Origin: Trebonia kvetii
GTDB taxonomy: Bacteria > Actinomycetota > Actinomycetes > Streptosporangiales > Streptosporangiaceae
Length of the DNA stretch: 64,000 nt
Direction of reading: 5' to 3'
Assembly (NCBI RefSeq): GCF_007827045.1
Contig: NZ_RPFW01000007.1
Span: forward strand, 310,001-374,000
The notes under the pieces are model-generated. The model had not been told where the DNA came from, did no database searches, and saw only the letters and a list, made by a program, of their open reading frames with translations. Below are positions 17,149 to 25,709 of this stretch, one piece after another; position 1 is the first letter of the stretch; each line of letters opens with the position of its first letter. Both the position numbers and the translations under genes were made by a program.

Positions 17149-17604
17149 GTGGACATGAGACTCGAGGTTGTGGTGCTGCCCGTTTCGGATGTCGACCGGG
17201 CACGGGACTTCTACAAGGCGCTCGGCTGGCGGCTTGACGCCGACTTCCCCGTTGAGGACGGCTATCGCGTGGTGCAGCTGACGCCGCCCGGCTCGGCGTG
17301 CTCGGTGATCTTCGGCACCGGGGTCACCGCGGCGGCGCCCGGTTCGGCTCAGGGGCTGCAGCTCGTGGTCGAGGACGTCAACGCGGCCCGCGACGAACTC
17401 GCCGACCGCGGCGCGCCGGTCAGCGAGGTGTTCCACGACAGGACCGGCGTCTTCCATCACGCCGGCGAGCAGGCCCGGGTGTCCGGGCCCGCCCAAGACC
17501 GCGCGAGCTACGGCTCGTGGGTCTCGTTCAGCGACCCGGACGGCAACGGCTGGTACGCCCAGTACATGGCGGACGAGGCCGCCGGGGACACGGCAAGCGC
17601 ATGA
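17149..17604 (+). CDS. VOC-superfamily (glyoxalase/dioxygenase-fold) protein
   Basis: A 151-residue protein with the vicinal-oxygen-chelate fold. It has LEVVVLPVSDVDRARDFYKA at the start and FSDPDGNGWYAQ at the end, the classic first and last strands of the module. VOC proteins include glyoxalases, extradiol dioxygenases and drug-binding proteins; the function here is not identifiable. GTG 17149 is used, with ATG 17155 as alternative. Its stop overlaps the next ATG at 17601-17604, so it is translationally coupled to the FAD oxidoreductase. Confidence 0.85.
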   Translation: MDMRLEVVVLPVSDVDRARDFYKALGWRLDADFPVEDGYRVVQLTPPGSACSVIFGTGVTAAAPGSAQGLQLVVEDVNAARDELADRGAPVSEVFHDRTGVFHHAGEQARVSGPAQDRASYGSWVSFSDPDGNGWYAQYMADEAAGDTASA

Positions 17605-18947
17605 CCGGCTACGACTACGACGTGATCGTCATGGGGGCGGGCGCTCCCGGTGAGCATTGCGCCGGGGCGCTGGCCGAGGGCGGACTGCGCGTCGCCGTGG
17701 TCGAGCGAGAACTCGCGGGCGGCGAGTGCTCGTACTGGGCGTGCATACCGTCCAAGACGCTGCTGCGGCCCGGCGAGGCTGTCTCCCAGGCGCGGGAGGC
17801 GGCCGCAAGCGCGGAGGTCGACGTCGCGGCGGCGCTGGCCTACCGGGACTTCATGGTGTCGGACTACTCCGACGCCGGAGCGCAGGCGTGGCTCGCCGGC
17901 AAGGGCATCGACCTGATCCGCGGCACCGGCCGGCTGGCCGGCACCGGCGTGGTCGAGGTGAACGGGACGCGGCACACGGCCGAGCACGTCGTCGTGGCCA
18001 CCGGCGCGGATCCGGTCATTCCGCCCATCCCCGGCCTGCGTGGGCTGCCAGGCGTCTGGACCAACCGCGAGGTGACCGGCATGAAGGCGGTGCCGCGGCG
18101 GCTGGTGATCATCGGCGGCGGCCCGGTCGGCGTGGAGATGGGGCAGGCGGTGCGCCGTCTTGGCGGCGAGGTCGCGATTGCCGAAGGCGCGCCGCATCTG
18201 CTGGCACGCGAGCCCGCTCCGCTCGGCCAGGCGCTCGGCGAGGTGCTCGGACGCGAGGGCATCGAGCTGTTCCTCGGCGTGCAGGTGACCGCCGCGCGGC
18301 TTGACGGCGATGACTACGTCCTCGTCCTCGCCGACGGGCGTGAGCTGCGCGGCGACCGGCTGCTGGCCGCCACCGGACGGCGGCCCCGGGTGGCGGGGAT
18401 CGGCCTGGAGACGGTCGGCGTCGAGGCAGCGCCGCACGGCATCCCCGTCGACGCGCGGCTGCGCGTCGCGGAGCGGCTGTGGGCGATCGGCGACGTGACG
18501 GGCATCCACCCCCTGACCCATGTCGGTGAGTACCAGGGCGAGATCGTCGCGTCCAACATCCTCGGCGAGCCGCGCAAGGCGCACTACGAGGCGATTCCCG
18601 ACGTGGTCTACACCGACCCGCAGGCAGCCGCGGTCGGCGCCGCCGAGGCGCCGTTCAGCGGGACCGCCCGGCTTGCCGAGGTGGCCAAGACGGCCACCTA
18701 CACCCATGCGTACGCGCAGTCCAACGGCTTCCTGACGCTGCTGTCCGACGGCGAGGTGCTGACCGGCGCCTACGCCCTCGGCCCGGAGGCAGGCGAGTGG
18801 CTGCAACAGGCCACGCTCGCCATCCGCGCCCGGGTGCCACTCGATGTGCTGCGCGACGTCATCCAGCCGTTCCCCAGCTTCTCCGAGATTCACGCCGCCG
18901 CACTGAAGGCGCTGCGCGCCGCGATGTCCGCGGCGCGAGCATCCTGA
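17601..18947 (+). CDS. FAD/NAD(P) pyridine-nucleotide disulfide oxidoreductase with His-to-Phe change
   Basis: A 448-residue flavoprotein of the mercuric reductase/lipoamide dehydrogenase class. FAD motif DVIVMGAGAPGEHCA is at the N-terminus, and the redox pair C-x4-C in GGECSYWACIPSKTLL follows. The NAD(P) Rossmann motif is VIIGGGPVGVEMGQ, the second FAD motif is LWAIGDVTG, and a dimerisation domain closes the protein. In the C-terminal block, where classic enzymes have HP-T-x-x-E, this protein reads FPSFSE, so the catalytic His is Phe while Glu is kept. Simple disulfide reduction is therefore doubtful. It is coupled to the VOC gene. Confidence 0.88.
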   Translation: MTGYDYDVIVMGAGAPGEHCAGALAEGGLRVAVVERELAGGECSYWACIPSKTLLRPGEAVSQAREAAASAEVDVAAALAYRDFMVSDYSDAGAQAWLAGKGIDLIRGTGRLAGTGVVEVNGTRHTAEHVVVATGADPVIPPIPGLRGLPGVWTNREVTGMKAVPRRLVIIGGGPVGVEMGQAVRRLGGEVAIAEGAPHLLAREPAPLGQALGEVLGREGIELFLGVQVTAARLDGDDYVLVLADGRELRGDRLLAATGRRPRVAGIGLETVGVEAAPHGIPVDARLRVAERLWAIGDVTGIHPLTHVGEYQGEIVASNILGEPRKAHYEAIPDVVYTDPQAAAVGAAEAPFSGTARLAEVAKTATYTHAYAQSNGFLTLLSDGEVLTGAYALGPEAGEWLQQATLAIRARVPLDVLRDVIQPFPSFSEIHAAALKALRAAMSAARAS

Positions 18948-18986
18948 CGCGAATGACCGCAGCGGGACAACCGAAAGGCAGGACCC

Positions 18987-19571
18987 GTGGAATATCTCGT
19001 CACCATGACCACCCGCGTGCCTGACGGAACCGCAGAGGCCGAGGTCGCGGACGTCCGCGCGCGCGAGGCGGCGCATTCGGCCGAACTCGCGGCGCAGGGG
19101 CACCTGGTCCGGCTGTGGCGCCCGCCGCTGCAGCCGGGCGAGTGGCGCTCGCTTGGCTTGTTCGCCGCCGACGACGGTGACGCGCTCGAGCGGGTGCTCG
19201 CCTCGATGCCGCTGCGGGTGTGGCGCAGCGACGAGGTGACGCCGCTCGGGCCGCATGGCAACGACCCTGGATTGCCGGCCAGCAAGGGCGTGGCGGAATT
19301 CCTCACCACCTTTACCGTCGCGCCCGCCGCGGGCACCCCGGCGGAGGTCGTCGACGACGCCAAGGCCCGCGAGGCCGTGCGTGCACGGGAGCTCGCCATG
19401 ACTGGTCATCTGCGGCGGCTGTGGGCGCTGCCCGGCCAGGGACGCTCCCTCGGCCTGTGGCAGGCCTTCGACGGCGCGAAGATGCGGGAGATCGTGCGGA
19501 CGCTGCCGCTTGACCCGTACATGACGACGGAAATCACGCCGCTGACCGCGCATCCGAGCGATCCTGGTTAG
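18987..19571 (+). CDS. Duplicated muconolactone-isomerase-like protein
   Basis: A 194-residue protein made of two copies of the roughly 90-residue muconolactone delta-isomerase fold. The first half starts EYLVTMTTRVPDGT and contains AAQGHLVRLWRPP; the second starts EFLTTFTVAPAAGT and contains AMTGHLRRLWALP. Each half keeps RARE-type helices and ends in a T-PL strand. Single-domain enzymes of about 92 residues isomerise muconolactone in the beta-ketoadipate pathway as ring-shaped decamers. No other catechol-pathway gene is visible, so the substrate may differ. ATG 18987 follows an AAAGGCAGGA ribosome site. Confidence 0.75.
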   Translation: MEYLVTMTTRVPDGTAEAEVADVRAREAAHSAELAAQGHLVRLWRPPLQPGEWRSLGLFAADDGDALERVLASMPLRVWRSDEVTPLGPHGNDPGLPASKGVAEFLTTFTVAPAAGTPAEVVDDAKAREAVRARELAMTGHLRRLWALPGQGRSLGLWQAFDGAKMREIVRTLPLDPYMTTEITPLTAHPSDPG

Positions 19572-19639
19572 CGAGCCTGCCGCCGCGGCCCGCCGGACCA
19601 GCGCCGAGTAAGCCGAGCCGAGTAAGCGAGAGGTGCCAG

Positions 19640-20470
19640 ATGCCGTGGTTCCCTGAATTCGCGAACGCCGCGGAACTCGCGCGCCAGCAGGTGCGCGCCG
19701 CGGGCCGCGCCGATCCGGTGGGGCAGTACTTCACGGCGCTCAACCGCGGTGACACCCACCCGCTCGAGGACGTGTGGCCGGGCCGGGTCGTGGTCTTCGA
19801 TCCACGTGCCGGTGAGGTCCACGGGCACCGCCAGTTGCGGCACCTCGTGAGCGACAACCAGTCCTGGCAGGCGGCACGGCACATCAGGATCGAGACCGTG
19901 GCCACCACGCGCGCCGGCGACCGGGCCGTGGTTGAGCTGCTCGCGCATCTCGACGGCAAGGACGGCGCCGGTGAGATCGCGTGGCCGGTGGCGGTCGTCG
20001 CGCAATCACCAGATGAGCTGTCGGTGACGTTCCGCACCTACTGCAGCCAGCGGCCGCTCTTCGGGGAGCATCACCTCCGGCCGCCGATCCTCGCGGCAGG
20101 CGATGCCGGCCCAGGCGACGTGGCAGGCCGCTACCTCGCCGCGCTCGACGCGGGCGACACCGAGGCGATCGTCGCCACCTTTGCGCCTGACGGCTACCTG
20201 CGCGAGCCGGACGGCCCGCAATTCACCTACCGCGGCGAGGCGGCACTGCGCTCGCTGTTCGCCGGGTGGTTCGGCGCCGGCGGCGGCATCCGCCTGGAGC
20301 ATTGCGCGGTGACCGACGACGGCGCGCGCTGCGGGCTCGAATACAACTGCGTCCGCTGGGGCCGCAGGAACCTGGCGCCGCAGGCGGGTCTCGTCGTCTG
20401 CGAACGCGGAGCCGACGGGCTGCTCGCCGCGGTCCGCGTCTACGACGACGTGGCGCGGCCTCGTCCTTAA
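19640..20470 (+). CDS. Two-domain SnoaL/NTF2-like protein
   Basis: A 276-residue protein with two SnoaL-type barrels. The first runs to about residue 140 (DPVGQYFTALNRGDTHPLED near its start). The second begins at VAGRYLAALDAGDTEAIVATF and ends near the C-terminus. The two openings are visibly alike, indicating internal duplication. Members are isomerases, cyclases or hydratases. It follows the duplicated isomerase-like gene by 69 bases on the same strand and may form one transcription unit with the genes from 17149 onward. Specific function is unknown. Confidence 0.75.
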   Translation: MPWFPEFANAAELARQQVRAAGRADPVGQYFTALNRGDTHPLEDVWPGRVVVFDPRAGEVHGHRQLRHLVSDNQSWQAARHIRIETVATTRAGDRAVVELLAHLDGKDGAGEIAWPVAVVAQSPDELSVTFRTYCSQRPLFGEHHLRPPILAAGDAGPGDVAGRYLAALDAGDTEAIVATFAPDGYLREPDGPQFTYRGEAALRSLFAGWFGAGGGIRLEHCAVTDDGARCGLEYNCVRWGRRNLAPQAGLVVCERGADGLLAAVRVYDDVARPRP

Positions 20471-20508
20471 GAAAATCCTCAGCCCGAACGGTTGCCTGGT
20501 GCCAGTGG

Positions 20509-20727
20509 TCAGTCCTCGTGCTCGTCGAGCCGGAAGCCGACCTTCAGCGTCACCTGGAAGCGGCAGCGCGCGCCCTCTTCGATCCGGCCCCGGATGTCAC
20601 TGACCTGGAACCAGTCGAGGTTGTGCAGCGTCTTCGAGGCGCGGCCTATCGCACCCTTGATCGCGTCGTCCAGGCTGACCGTCGAGGTCCCGACGATCTC
20701 GCTGACCGAGTAGACGTTCTCTGACAT
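20509..20727 (-). CDS. Dodecin (flavin-binding storage protein)
   Basis: A 72-residue dodecin, which assembles as a hollow dodecamer that binds flavins or flavin-like molecules. It shows the expected VYSVSEIVGTSTVSLDDAI start, the conserved Trp in NLDWFQV that stacks on flavin, and RGRIEEGARCRFQV. ATG 20727 is preceded by an AGGAGAAG ribosome site. It is the last gene of a minus-strand group that includes the PEP-synthase-like pair, 94 bases after the MetE-like gene. Confidence 0.9.
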   Translation of the reverse strand: MSENVYSVSEIVGTSTVSLDDAIKGAIGRASKTLHNLDWFQVSDIRGRIEEGARCRFQVTLKVGFRLDEHED

Positions 20728-20821
20728 CGCTTCTCCTGTCCGCGGCCCGCCTTGACGGATACTGCCTGGCTGGGCACCGCCTGACGGACGGTGTACCCGC
20801 TGCCGGGCGCGGTGACCCGGA

Positions 20822-21862
20822 TCAGCCGGTCTCGCGAAGAAGCCTGGCGGCCTCGGCGGCGGCGGACATCTTGCTGATGGCCAGCGAGCGGGGCACACGG
20901 CGCAGGCCGCAGTCGGTGGAGATCTCGAGCCGTTCGGGATCGCGGTACTCCAGGCAGGTGCGGACGCGCTCGATGATGTCCTGCGGCGTCTCGCTGTAGT
21001 GCGTCTTGATGTCGATAAGCCCGGCGGACAGGATGCGCTCGCGGTCCCAGTCGCCGACCAGGTCGATCTCGGCCATCTCGCGGGCGCCGAACTCCAGGCT
21101 GAACCCGTGCACGTTGGCATCGAGCAGGGCGGGGAACAGCCATCGGTAGGTCCGCTTCGCATACGGCAGCCGGCGGAACGAGCCGAAGCAGATGTGCACG
21201 ATGAAAGTGCAGCCGGTGATCCCGTCCACGACCGCGTTGATCGTCTCGACCAGGTTCTGCGGCGTCCGGTCCTCGGCGGCGTGCGACGGGGTGAGCGGCT
21301 CCTCGATCTGGATGCAGTCGCAGCCGGCCGCCACCAGTTTCTCGATGTCGCTCCTGATCGCGGGCACCAGGGCGTCCGCGCATTCGCGGCGGGTGCGGTA
21401 GGTCGGGCCGAAGTCGAGTTCCGTGGTGATGCCGTAGGGACCCGGCATGCCGATCTTGGGACGGCGGTCTGTCCGAGCCCGCAGGAACTCGTACTCGGCG
21501 GTGTAATCCCAGATCGACTCGACCTGGTCGAGAGGCTCGCGCACCTCGTAGACGGGGAGCATGTCCCAGCCGATCGCGCCGAGCTTGCGCGGCGACGGCT
21601 TCAGCGCCAGGCCGGCCATCTTGCCGGTGATGCCCTCGATCCAGCCGCCCCGCCGGTGCTCGCCGTCGGTGAGCATGTCAAGGCCCGCCGATTCCTGGTC
21701 GTGGATGGCTAGCTGGCAGTAGTCGTCGAGGAGTTCCTGCCGGTCGGCCGGGCCGAAGCGGCCGGCCTTCTCGCCGTCGGCCACGACGTCCCACCAGCCG
21801 GGCCTGGCCCAGCCGCCGGTGGTGGTGACCGGCAGTGCCGCCGGGTACTGGTAGTCGCTCAT
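20822..21862 (-). CDS. MetE-like zinc methyl/alkyltransferase (cobalamin-independent methionine synthase II family)
   Basis: A 346-residue single-domain protein like the C-terminal catalytic half of MetE and like epoxyalkane:coenzyme M transferase. The zinc ligands are all visible: His-x-Cys in FIVHICFGSF, Glu in FSLEFGARE and Cys in TDCGLRRVPRS. Such enzymes use a zinc thiolate to accept a methyl or alkyl group. The N-terminal half and the homocysteine-specific parts of true MetE are absent, so methionine synthesis is not certain. The start overlaps the stop of the phosphatase gene (ATGA), making it part of the coupled operon. Confidence 0.8.
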   Translation of the reverse strand: MSDYQYPAALPVTTTGGWARPGWWDVVADGEKAGRFGPADRQELLDDYCQLAIHDQESAGLDMLTDGEHRRGGWIEGITGKMAGLALKPSPRKLGAIGWDMLPVYEVREPLDQVESIWDYTAEYEFLRARTDRRPKIGMPGPYGITTELDFGPTYRTRRECADALVPAIRSDIEKLVAAGCDCIQIEEPLTPSHAAEDRTPQNLVETINAVVDGITGCTFIVHICFGSFRRLPYAKRTYRWLFPALLDANVHGFSLEFGAREMAEIDLVGDWDRERILSAGLIDIKTHYSETPQDIIERVRTCLEYRDPERLEISTDCGLRRVPRSLAISKMSAAAEAARLLRETG

Positions 21863-22662
21863 GAAAGACCCCTCAGCGAGCTGATCAGTTCGGTGTGGAT
21901 GTGCCCGTTGCTTGCTGCTACGTCCGCGCGGTCCGCGGTCTGGTGCGGGCGGCCGTCGAACAGCGTCAGCATGCCGCCCACCTCCTGGAGGATCAGCTGA
22001 CCCGCGGCGATGTCCCAGGCGTCCATGGCGTACTCGCAGTACGCGTCGAGGCGGCCCGCCGCGATCGCGCACAGCGTGAGGGCGGGCGAGCCGAGTGAGC
22101 GCACCCCGCCCGCCACCGACATCAGCCGCTCCGCGAGACGCCCGTACGCCGCGATCTCCGCCGGGTCGACGGACTGAGCCTGCGCGACGACCAGCGCCCT
22201 GTCGAGTCTCGTGATCGGTGAGACGCGCAGCGCCTGGCCGTTCAGCGTCGCGCCGCCGCCCTTGTCCGCCGCGAACAGCTCGTCGCGGACCGGGTCATAG
22301 ACGACGCCCGCGATCGTCTCGCCGGCCGTACTTCCCGTGGCGCTGGTGCGCAGCGCGACGGAAACGCAGAAGAACGGCAGCCCGTGCGCGTAGTTGGTGG
22401 TGCCGTCGAGCGGGTCGACGTACCAGGTGTGCGCCGCGTCCTTGTCGCCGGCGGCGCCCTCCTCGCCGTCGATCGCGTGCCCGCTCGGGAACGCTCCGAG
22501 GATGACGTCAGTAATCGCCTGCTGCGAGCGCCGGTCGGCGAGCGTGACCAGGTTCGCCCGCGCGTCCTTGTAGTCGATCCGCAGGTCGCTTTCGCGCGCT
22601 GCGGCGAGTTCGGCGGCTCCCGCCCGGGCAGCGGCGACCGCGACCTGGAGTTCGCGTGTCAT
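21859..22662 (-). CDS. Inositol-monophosphatase family phosphatase
   Basis: A 267-residue Mg-dependent, Li-sensitive-type phosphatase. Metal-binding motifs are intact: GEEGA, YVDPLDGTTNYAHGLP and DAWDIAAG. The family includes inositol-1-phosphatase, histidinol phosphatase, fructose-bisphosphatase and PAP phosphatase; which one cannot be told. Start and stop codons overlap neighbours on both sides (ATGA at 22659-22662 and 21859-21862). It is thus translationally locked between the ATP-grasp subunit and the MetE-like gene, implying that it acts on a phosphorylated compound of that pathway. Confidence 0.9.
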   Translation of the reverse strand: MTRELQVAVAAARAGAAELAAARESDLRIDYKDARANLVTLADRRSQQAITDVILGAFPSGHAIDGEEGAAGDKDAAHTWYVDPLDGTTNYAHGLPFFCVSVALRTSATGSTAGETIAGVVYDPVRDELFAADKGGGATLNGQALRVSPITRLDRALVVAQAQSVDPAEIAAYGRLAERLMSVAGGVRSLGSPALTLCAIAAGRLDAYCEYAMDAWDIAAGQLILQEVGGMLTLFDGRPHQTADRADVAASNGHIHTELISSLRGLS

Positions 22663-23894
22663 GTACCGGGAACCTTGAAGACGTTGCGCAGGGCGTATTG
22701 CACCGGGTCGAAGGCCTGCTGGCTTGACGTCGCCGGGTCTGGTTTCGCTGCGTCTGGCTTCCCTGCGTCTGGCTTCGCTGTGTCTGGCTCGGCGGTCGCC
22801 TCGTCGGCCCGCCACGTCGTCTCCGGGCGGTGCTGGAGGAAGAAGACAGAGTCAGGGAAGTCCAGGTCACGGGCGATCGCCCATTCGACGTCCTGCGGCA
22901 TCCCCTCGGCCGCCTCGATCTCCGCCGCCCGCTGGCAGATGTAGCGCACCTCCTGCTCGGACAGGCAGGGCCTGGCGGCCAGGTCTGCCGGAAGCGGCTC
23001 GAGCACCACCCGGCCGGCCTCGGCGCTGAAGGTGGCCCAGGACTGTTTCCTGCCGGACCGCTCGGTCAGCACGCGCCAGGTCGCGCGGTCCACGGTCCAG
23101 TGGTCGGGCGAGACGTGCCCGGAGACCACTGACTCGCCGAAACCCCAGTTGCCCTCGACGACCAGCCTGGATCGGTCCCCCGTGACCGGGTCGAGGGTGA
23201 ACGCCACGCCCGCGGAGCGCGCGTCCACCAGCTCGAGCACGCCGACCGCGAGATCATGCGCGCGTAGTGGCCCCGCGCCGCCGAACCGGCGCCGGTACGC
23301 GAGCGCGTGCGCCGAGTATCCGCTGGCCCAGCACCGCCTGATATGGCGCAGCACCTCGGTGACGCCGGACACGCCGAGGTAAGTCTCGTACTGCCCGGCG
23401 AAGCTGGCCGTCTGCCCGTCCTCGCCCACCGCCGACGACCTGACCGCGACACGCAGCGGCGCCGCCTGATCGGCGGCCCCCACGGCCTCCACGTCCCCCG
23501 CGACCTCGGCGGCGCCCGCGGCCTCGGTGACCCCGGCGGACGCGGTGCGGCCGGCGCGCCGTTCCAGCCGTGCGTGCGCGTCCGCCACGGCGTCCTCCAG
23601 CCAGGCCGGCAGCGGCTGGCTCTCGATGAGGCGCCTGGCGGGCTCGGCCAGCCGTGCGTCGTGGCCGCCGTCGTCATCGGCCGCCGCCGTGGTGAACAGC
23701 CGCTCAAGCTCCGCCCGGGCCGCGGCGGGCAGCCAGCCGTCAAGCGCGCCCGCCGTGATCGCGTAGCCGTCCGGCACCCGCCAGCCGGCCGCCGCGAGCT
23801 GACCGAGCCGCGCCATCTTCGGGCCGACCAGCGGGGCGTGCGACGCCCTTAGTTCACTGAGGTCAAGGATGCCGTGGGCGGCCAGTGTCACCAC
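22659..23894 (-). CDS. PEP/pyruvate-binding ATP-grasp subunit of a split PEP-synthase-like phosphotransferase
   Basis: A 411-residue protein matching the N-terminal ATP-grasp domain of PEP synthase/PPDK. It has GPKMARLGQL near the start, VRSSAVGEDGQTASFAGQY as nucleotide-binding core, a central ELVDARSAGVAFTLDP segment and DVEWAIARD ... FFLQHRPET near the end. The last 40 residues repeat KPD units and are probably a disordered tail. The phosphohistidine and substrate domains are encoded separately upstream, 42 bases away. This matches the subunit logic of phenylphosphate synthase and the domains of rifampin phosphotransferase. GTG 23894 is used. Confidence 0.85.
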   Translation of the reverse strand: MVTLAAHGILDLSELRASHAPLVGPKMARLGQLAAAGWRVPDGYAITAGALDGWLPAAARAELERLFTTAAADDDGGHDARLAEPARRLIESQPLPAWLEDAVADAHARLERRAGRTASAGVTEAAGAAEVAGDVEAVGAADQAAPLRVAVRSSAVGEDGQTASFAGQYETYLGVSGVTEVLRHIRRCWASGYSAHALAYRRRFGGAGPLRAHDLAVGVLELVDARSAGVAFTLDPVTGDRSRLVVEGNWGFGESVVSGHVSPDHWTVDRATWRVLTERSGRKQSWATFSAEAGRVVLEPLPADLAARPCLSEQEVRYICQRAAEIEAAEGMPQDVEWAIARDLDFPDSVFFLQHRPETTWRADEATAEPDTAKPDAGKPDAAKPDPATSSQQAFDPVQYALRNVFKVPGT

Positions 23895-23936
23895 GCTCCC
23901 GTTCGGTGCTGATATCGACGGCGGCGTGCGCGCTGG

Positions 23937-25709
23937 TCACGCGAGCACCCGCACCGTGCCGGCCCTGCCGTCTACCCGCACCCGGTCGCCTGTCTTGATC
24001 ACCTGGGTGGCCACGGCGGTGCCGACCACGCAGGGGATGCCGTACTCGCGGCTGACGATCGCCGCGTGCGTCAGCGAGCCGCCGGTGTCGCACACGCACG
24101 CCGCGATGATGCCGAAGGCCGGCGTCCACTCGGTCGTGGTGCCGCCGCAGACCAGGATCTCGCCCGGCAGCACGCTGTGCAGGTCGGTCACCGTGGTGAT
24201 CACCCGGGCGACGCCCTCGACGACGCCCTTCGCGGCGGGGAAGCCGCGGATCTCTGTTCCCTCTTCGCCGGTGCCGTCACCGCCGCTGCCGTCGCCGCGC
24301 AGCGTCTCGAGGAAGTGACCCGACAGCCCGAACACCTCGATCATGATCGGGTCGGGCACCGTGTGCGGGATCGTGCCGAGCATGGTGGGCAGCGACGGGC
24401 CGCGTTCCCGCCAGTGCTCGAAGTAGGCGCGCCGGTCGGGGATCATCGCGGCGAGTTCCTGCCATGATGTGCCTCCGCCGGATTCCATAGCGGCGAACAG
24501 CTCCGGCTTGAACAGGAAGAACATGTCGTCGGGCCGCTCGATGCGGCCGTCGGCCGCGAGGCGCGCGCCGAGCTCAAGCGTCGCACGGCGCACCGGGATC
24601 GCCGCCCGCCTGTCGATCAGGTAGTTGTGCTCCTCGTTCCACCAGGCGAAGTTCGCGGCCTGGTTCGACGCGAGCGCCTCGTTGAACCGCCGCAGGTCGC
24701 CGCCGTTGACATGGCGGCGTGCCTCGTCGATCTGCGCGTCGCGCTCGGCGATCGCGGCGGAGCGCGCGTTATGGAAGTCGAAGCCGGCGGGCTTGGCCAG
24801 GAACCCGCCGATCGCGTACAGCGCGGGCGACGGGTCCTCGATCCAGGACGGCGTGTCGACCCGGCAGGTCTCCTCCGTGCGCTGCCCGTAGACGGCGAGG
24901 AACGCGTCGAACTCCGACAGCCAGGCTTTCCCGCGAGGCAGTGCCGCGATCTCCGCACGCATGCTGGCGGGATCGCTGTGCGTGAGGGGTGCGGTCACGT
25001 CCAGGGACCGCGCGAGCCCCGCCAGCCGCCAAAGCTCCTCGTCGGTTCTGCCGTAGAAGGTCTGCTGGCCGGCGAGGAACGCCGACACCTGCGATCCCGA
25101 CAGCCCGATCTCCTCGGCGAGCGCGTAGAACGCGAGGTAGTTCGCGGTCAGCACGTACATGACCTCGAAGTGGATGAACCAGGCCCGCCGGTGGAAGGCG
25201 TACGCGTCCTTCAGCACGGTCCACAGCTCGGCCGGCGGCATGGCGGACAGATCGAGATTGTCGAAATGCTCGTAGGCGGCGGTCAGTTCGGCCGCCCGCA
25301 TCGCCCAGTAGGAGTCGAAGTCGGCGAGGATCGGCGACACGTACTGGCCGAATCGCGCCGCCCGCGCCTGCACCTGCCACGGCGTGTCCACGTCAATGGT
25401 GCCGATGTAGACGTGCGTGCCCGCCAGCCGGTTGACCGAGCCGCGCGTCGGCGGCACCCCTACGATCTCCGCGCCGAGTTGCGCTCCCCAGGTCTGCGCG
25501 TCGTCGAGCGTCGCGATCGACGCGGGCACCATTCCCTCGCTGAAATGCAGCGAGTCGCGCAGCCAGTAGCGCTCGTTGTCGGCCAGGGAGAACGGCCGCA
25601 CCGGCCCGGCCACGAACGGCTGGCTGCCGAACGCTTGCCGGTACCCCGGGTACAGCCCTTCCTTCACGAAGTCATCGACGGGAAAAATGCGCTGCGAATC
25701 TGCTGGCAC
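23937..25709 (-). CDS. Substrate plus phosphohistidine subunit of the split PEP-synthase-like phosphotransferase
   Basis: A 590-residue protein. The C-terminal 100 residues are the swivelling PEP-utiliser domain, with the phosphorylated His in GGSLTHAAIVSREYGIPCVVG. The long N-terminal part is mainly helical and should hold the substrate site. The ATP-grasp domain is missing here and is supplied by the next gene. Predicted reaction: ATP phosphorylates the His via the partner, then the His passes phosphate to an alcohol or phenol; this is known for related families but unproven here. GTG 25709 is the first gene of the five-gene operon, and its upstream region is shared with a divergent hydrolase gene. 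Confidence 0.83.
   Translation of the reverse strand: MPADSQRIFPVDDFVKEGLYPGYRQAFGSQPFVAGPVRPFSLADNERYWLRDSLHFSEGMVPASIATLDDAQTWGAQLGAEIVGVPPTRGSVNRLAGTHVYIGTIDVDTPWQVQARAARFGQYVSPILADFDSYWAMRAAELTAAYEHFDNLDLSAMPPAELWTVLKDAYAFHRRAWFIHFEVMYVLTANYLAFYALAEEIGLSGSQVSAFLAGQQTFYGRTDEELWRLAGLARSLDVTAPLTHSDPASMRAEIAALPRGKAWLSEFDAFLAVYGQRTEETCRVDTPSWIEDPSPALYAIGGFLAKPAGFDFHNARSAAIAERDAQIDEARRHVNGGDLRRFNEALASNQAANFAWWNEEHNYLIDRRAAIPVRRATLELGARLAADGRIERPDDMFFLFKPELFAAMESGGGTSWQELAAMIPDRRAYFEHWRERGPSLPTMLGTIPHTVPDPIMIEVFGLSGHFLETLRGDGSGGDGTGEEGTEIRGFPAAKGVVEGVARVITTVTDLHSVLPGEILVCGGTTTEWTPAFGIIAACVCDTGGSLTHAAIVSREYGIPCVVGTAVATQVIKTGDRVRVDGRAGTVRVLA

Noticed and set aside
17508..19553. Reverse-strand open frame of about 681 codons
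   Set aside because: Antisense to the FAD oxidoreductase and isomerase-like genes, with no family features.
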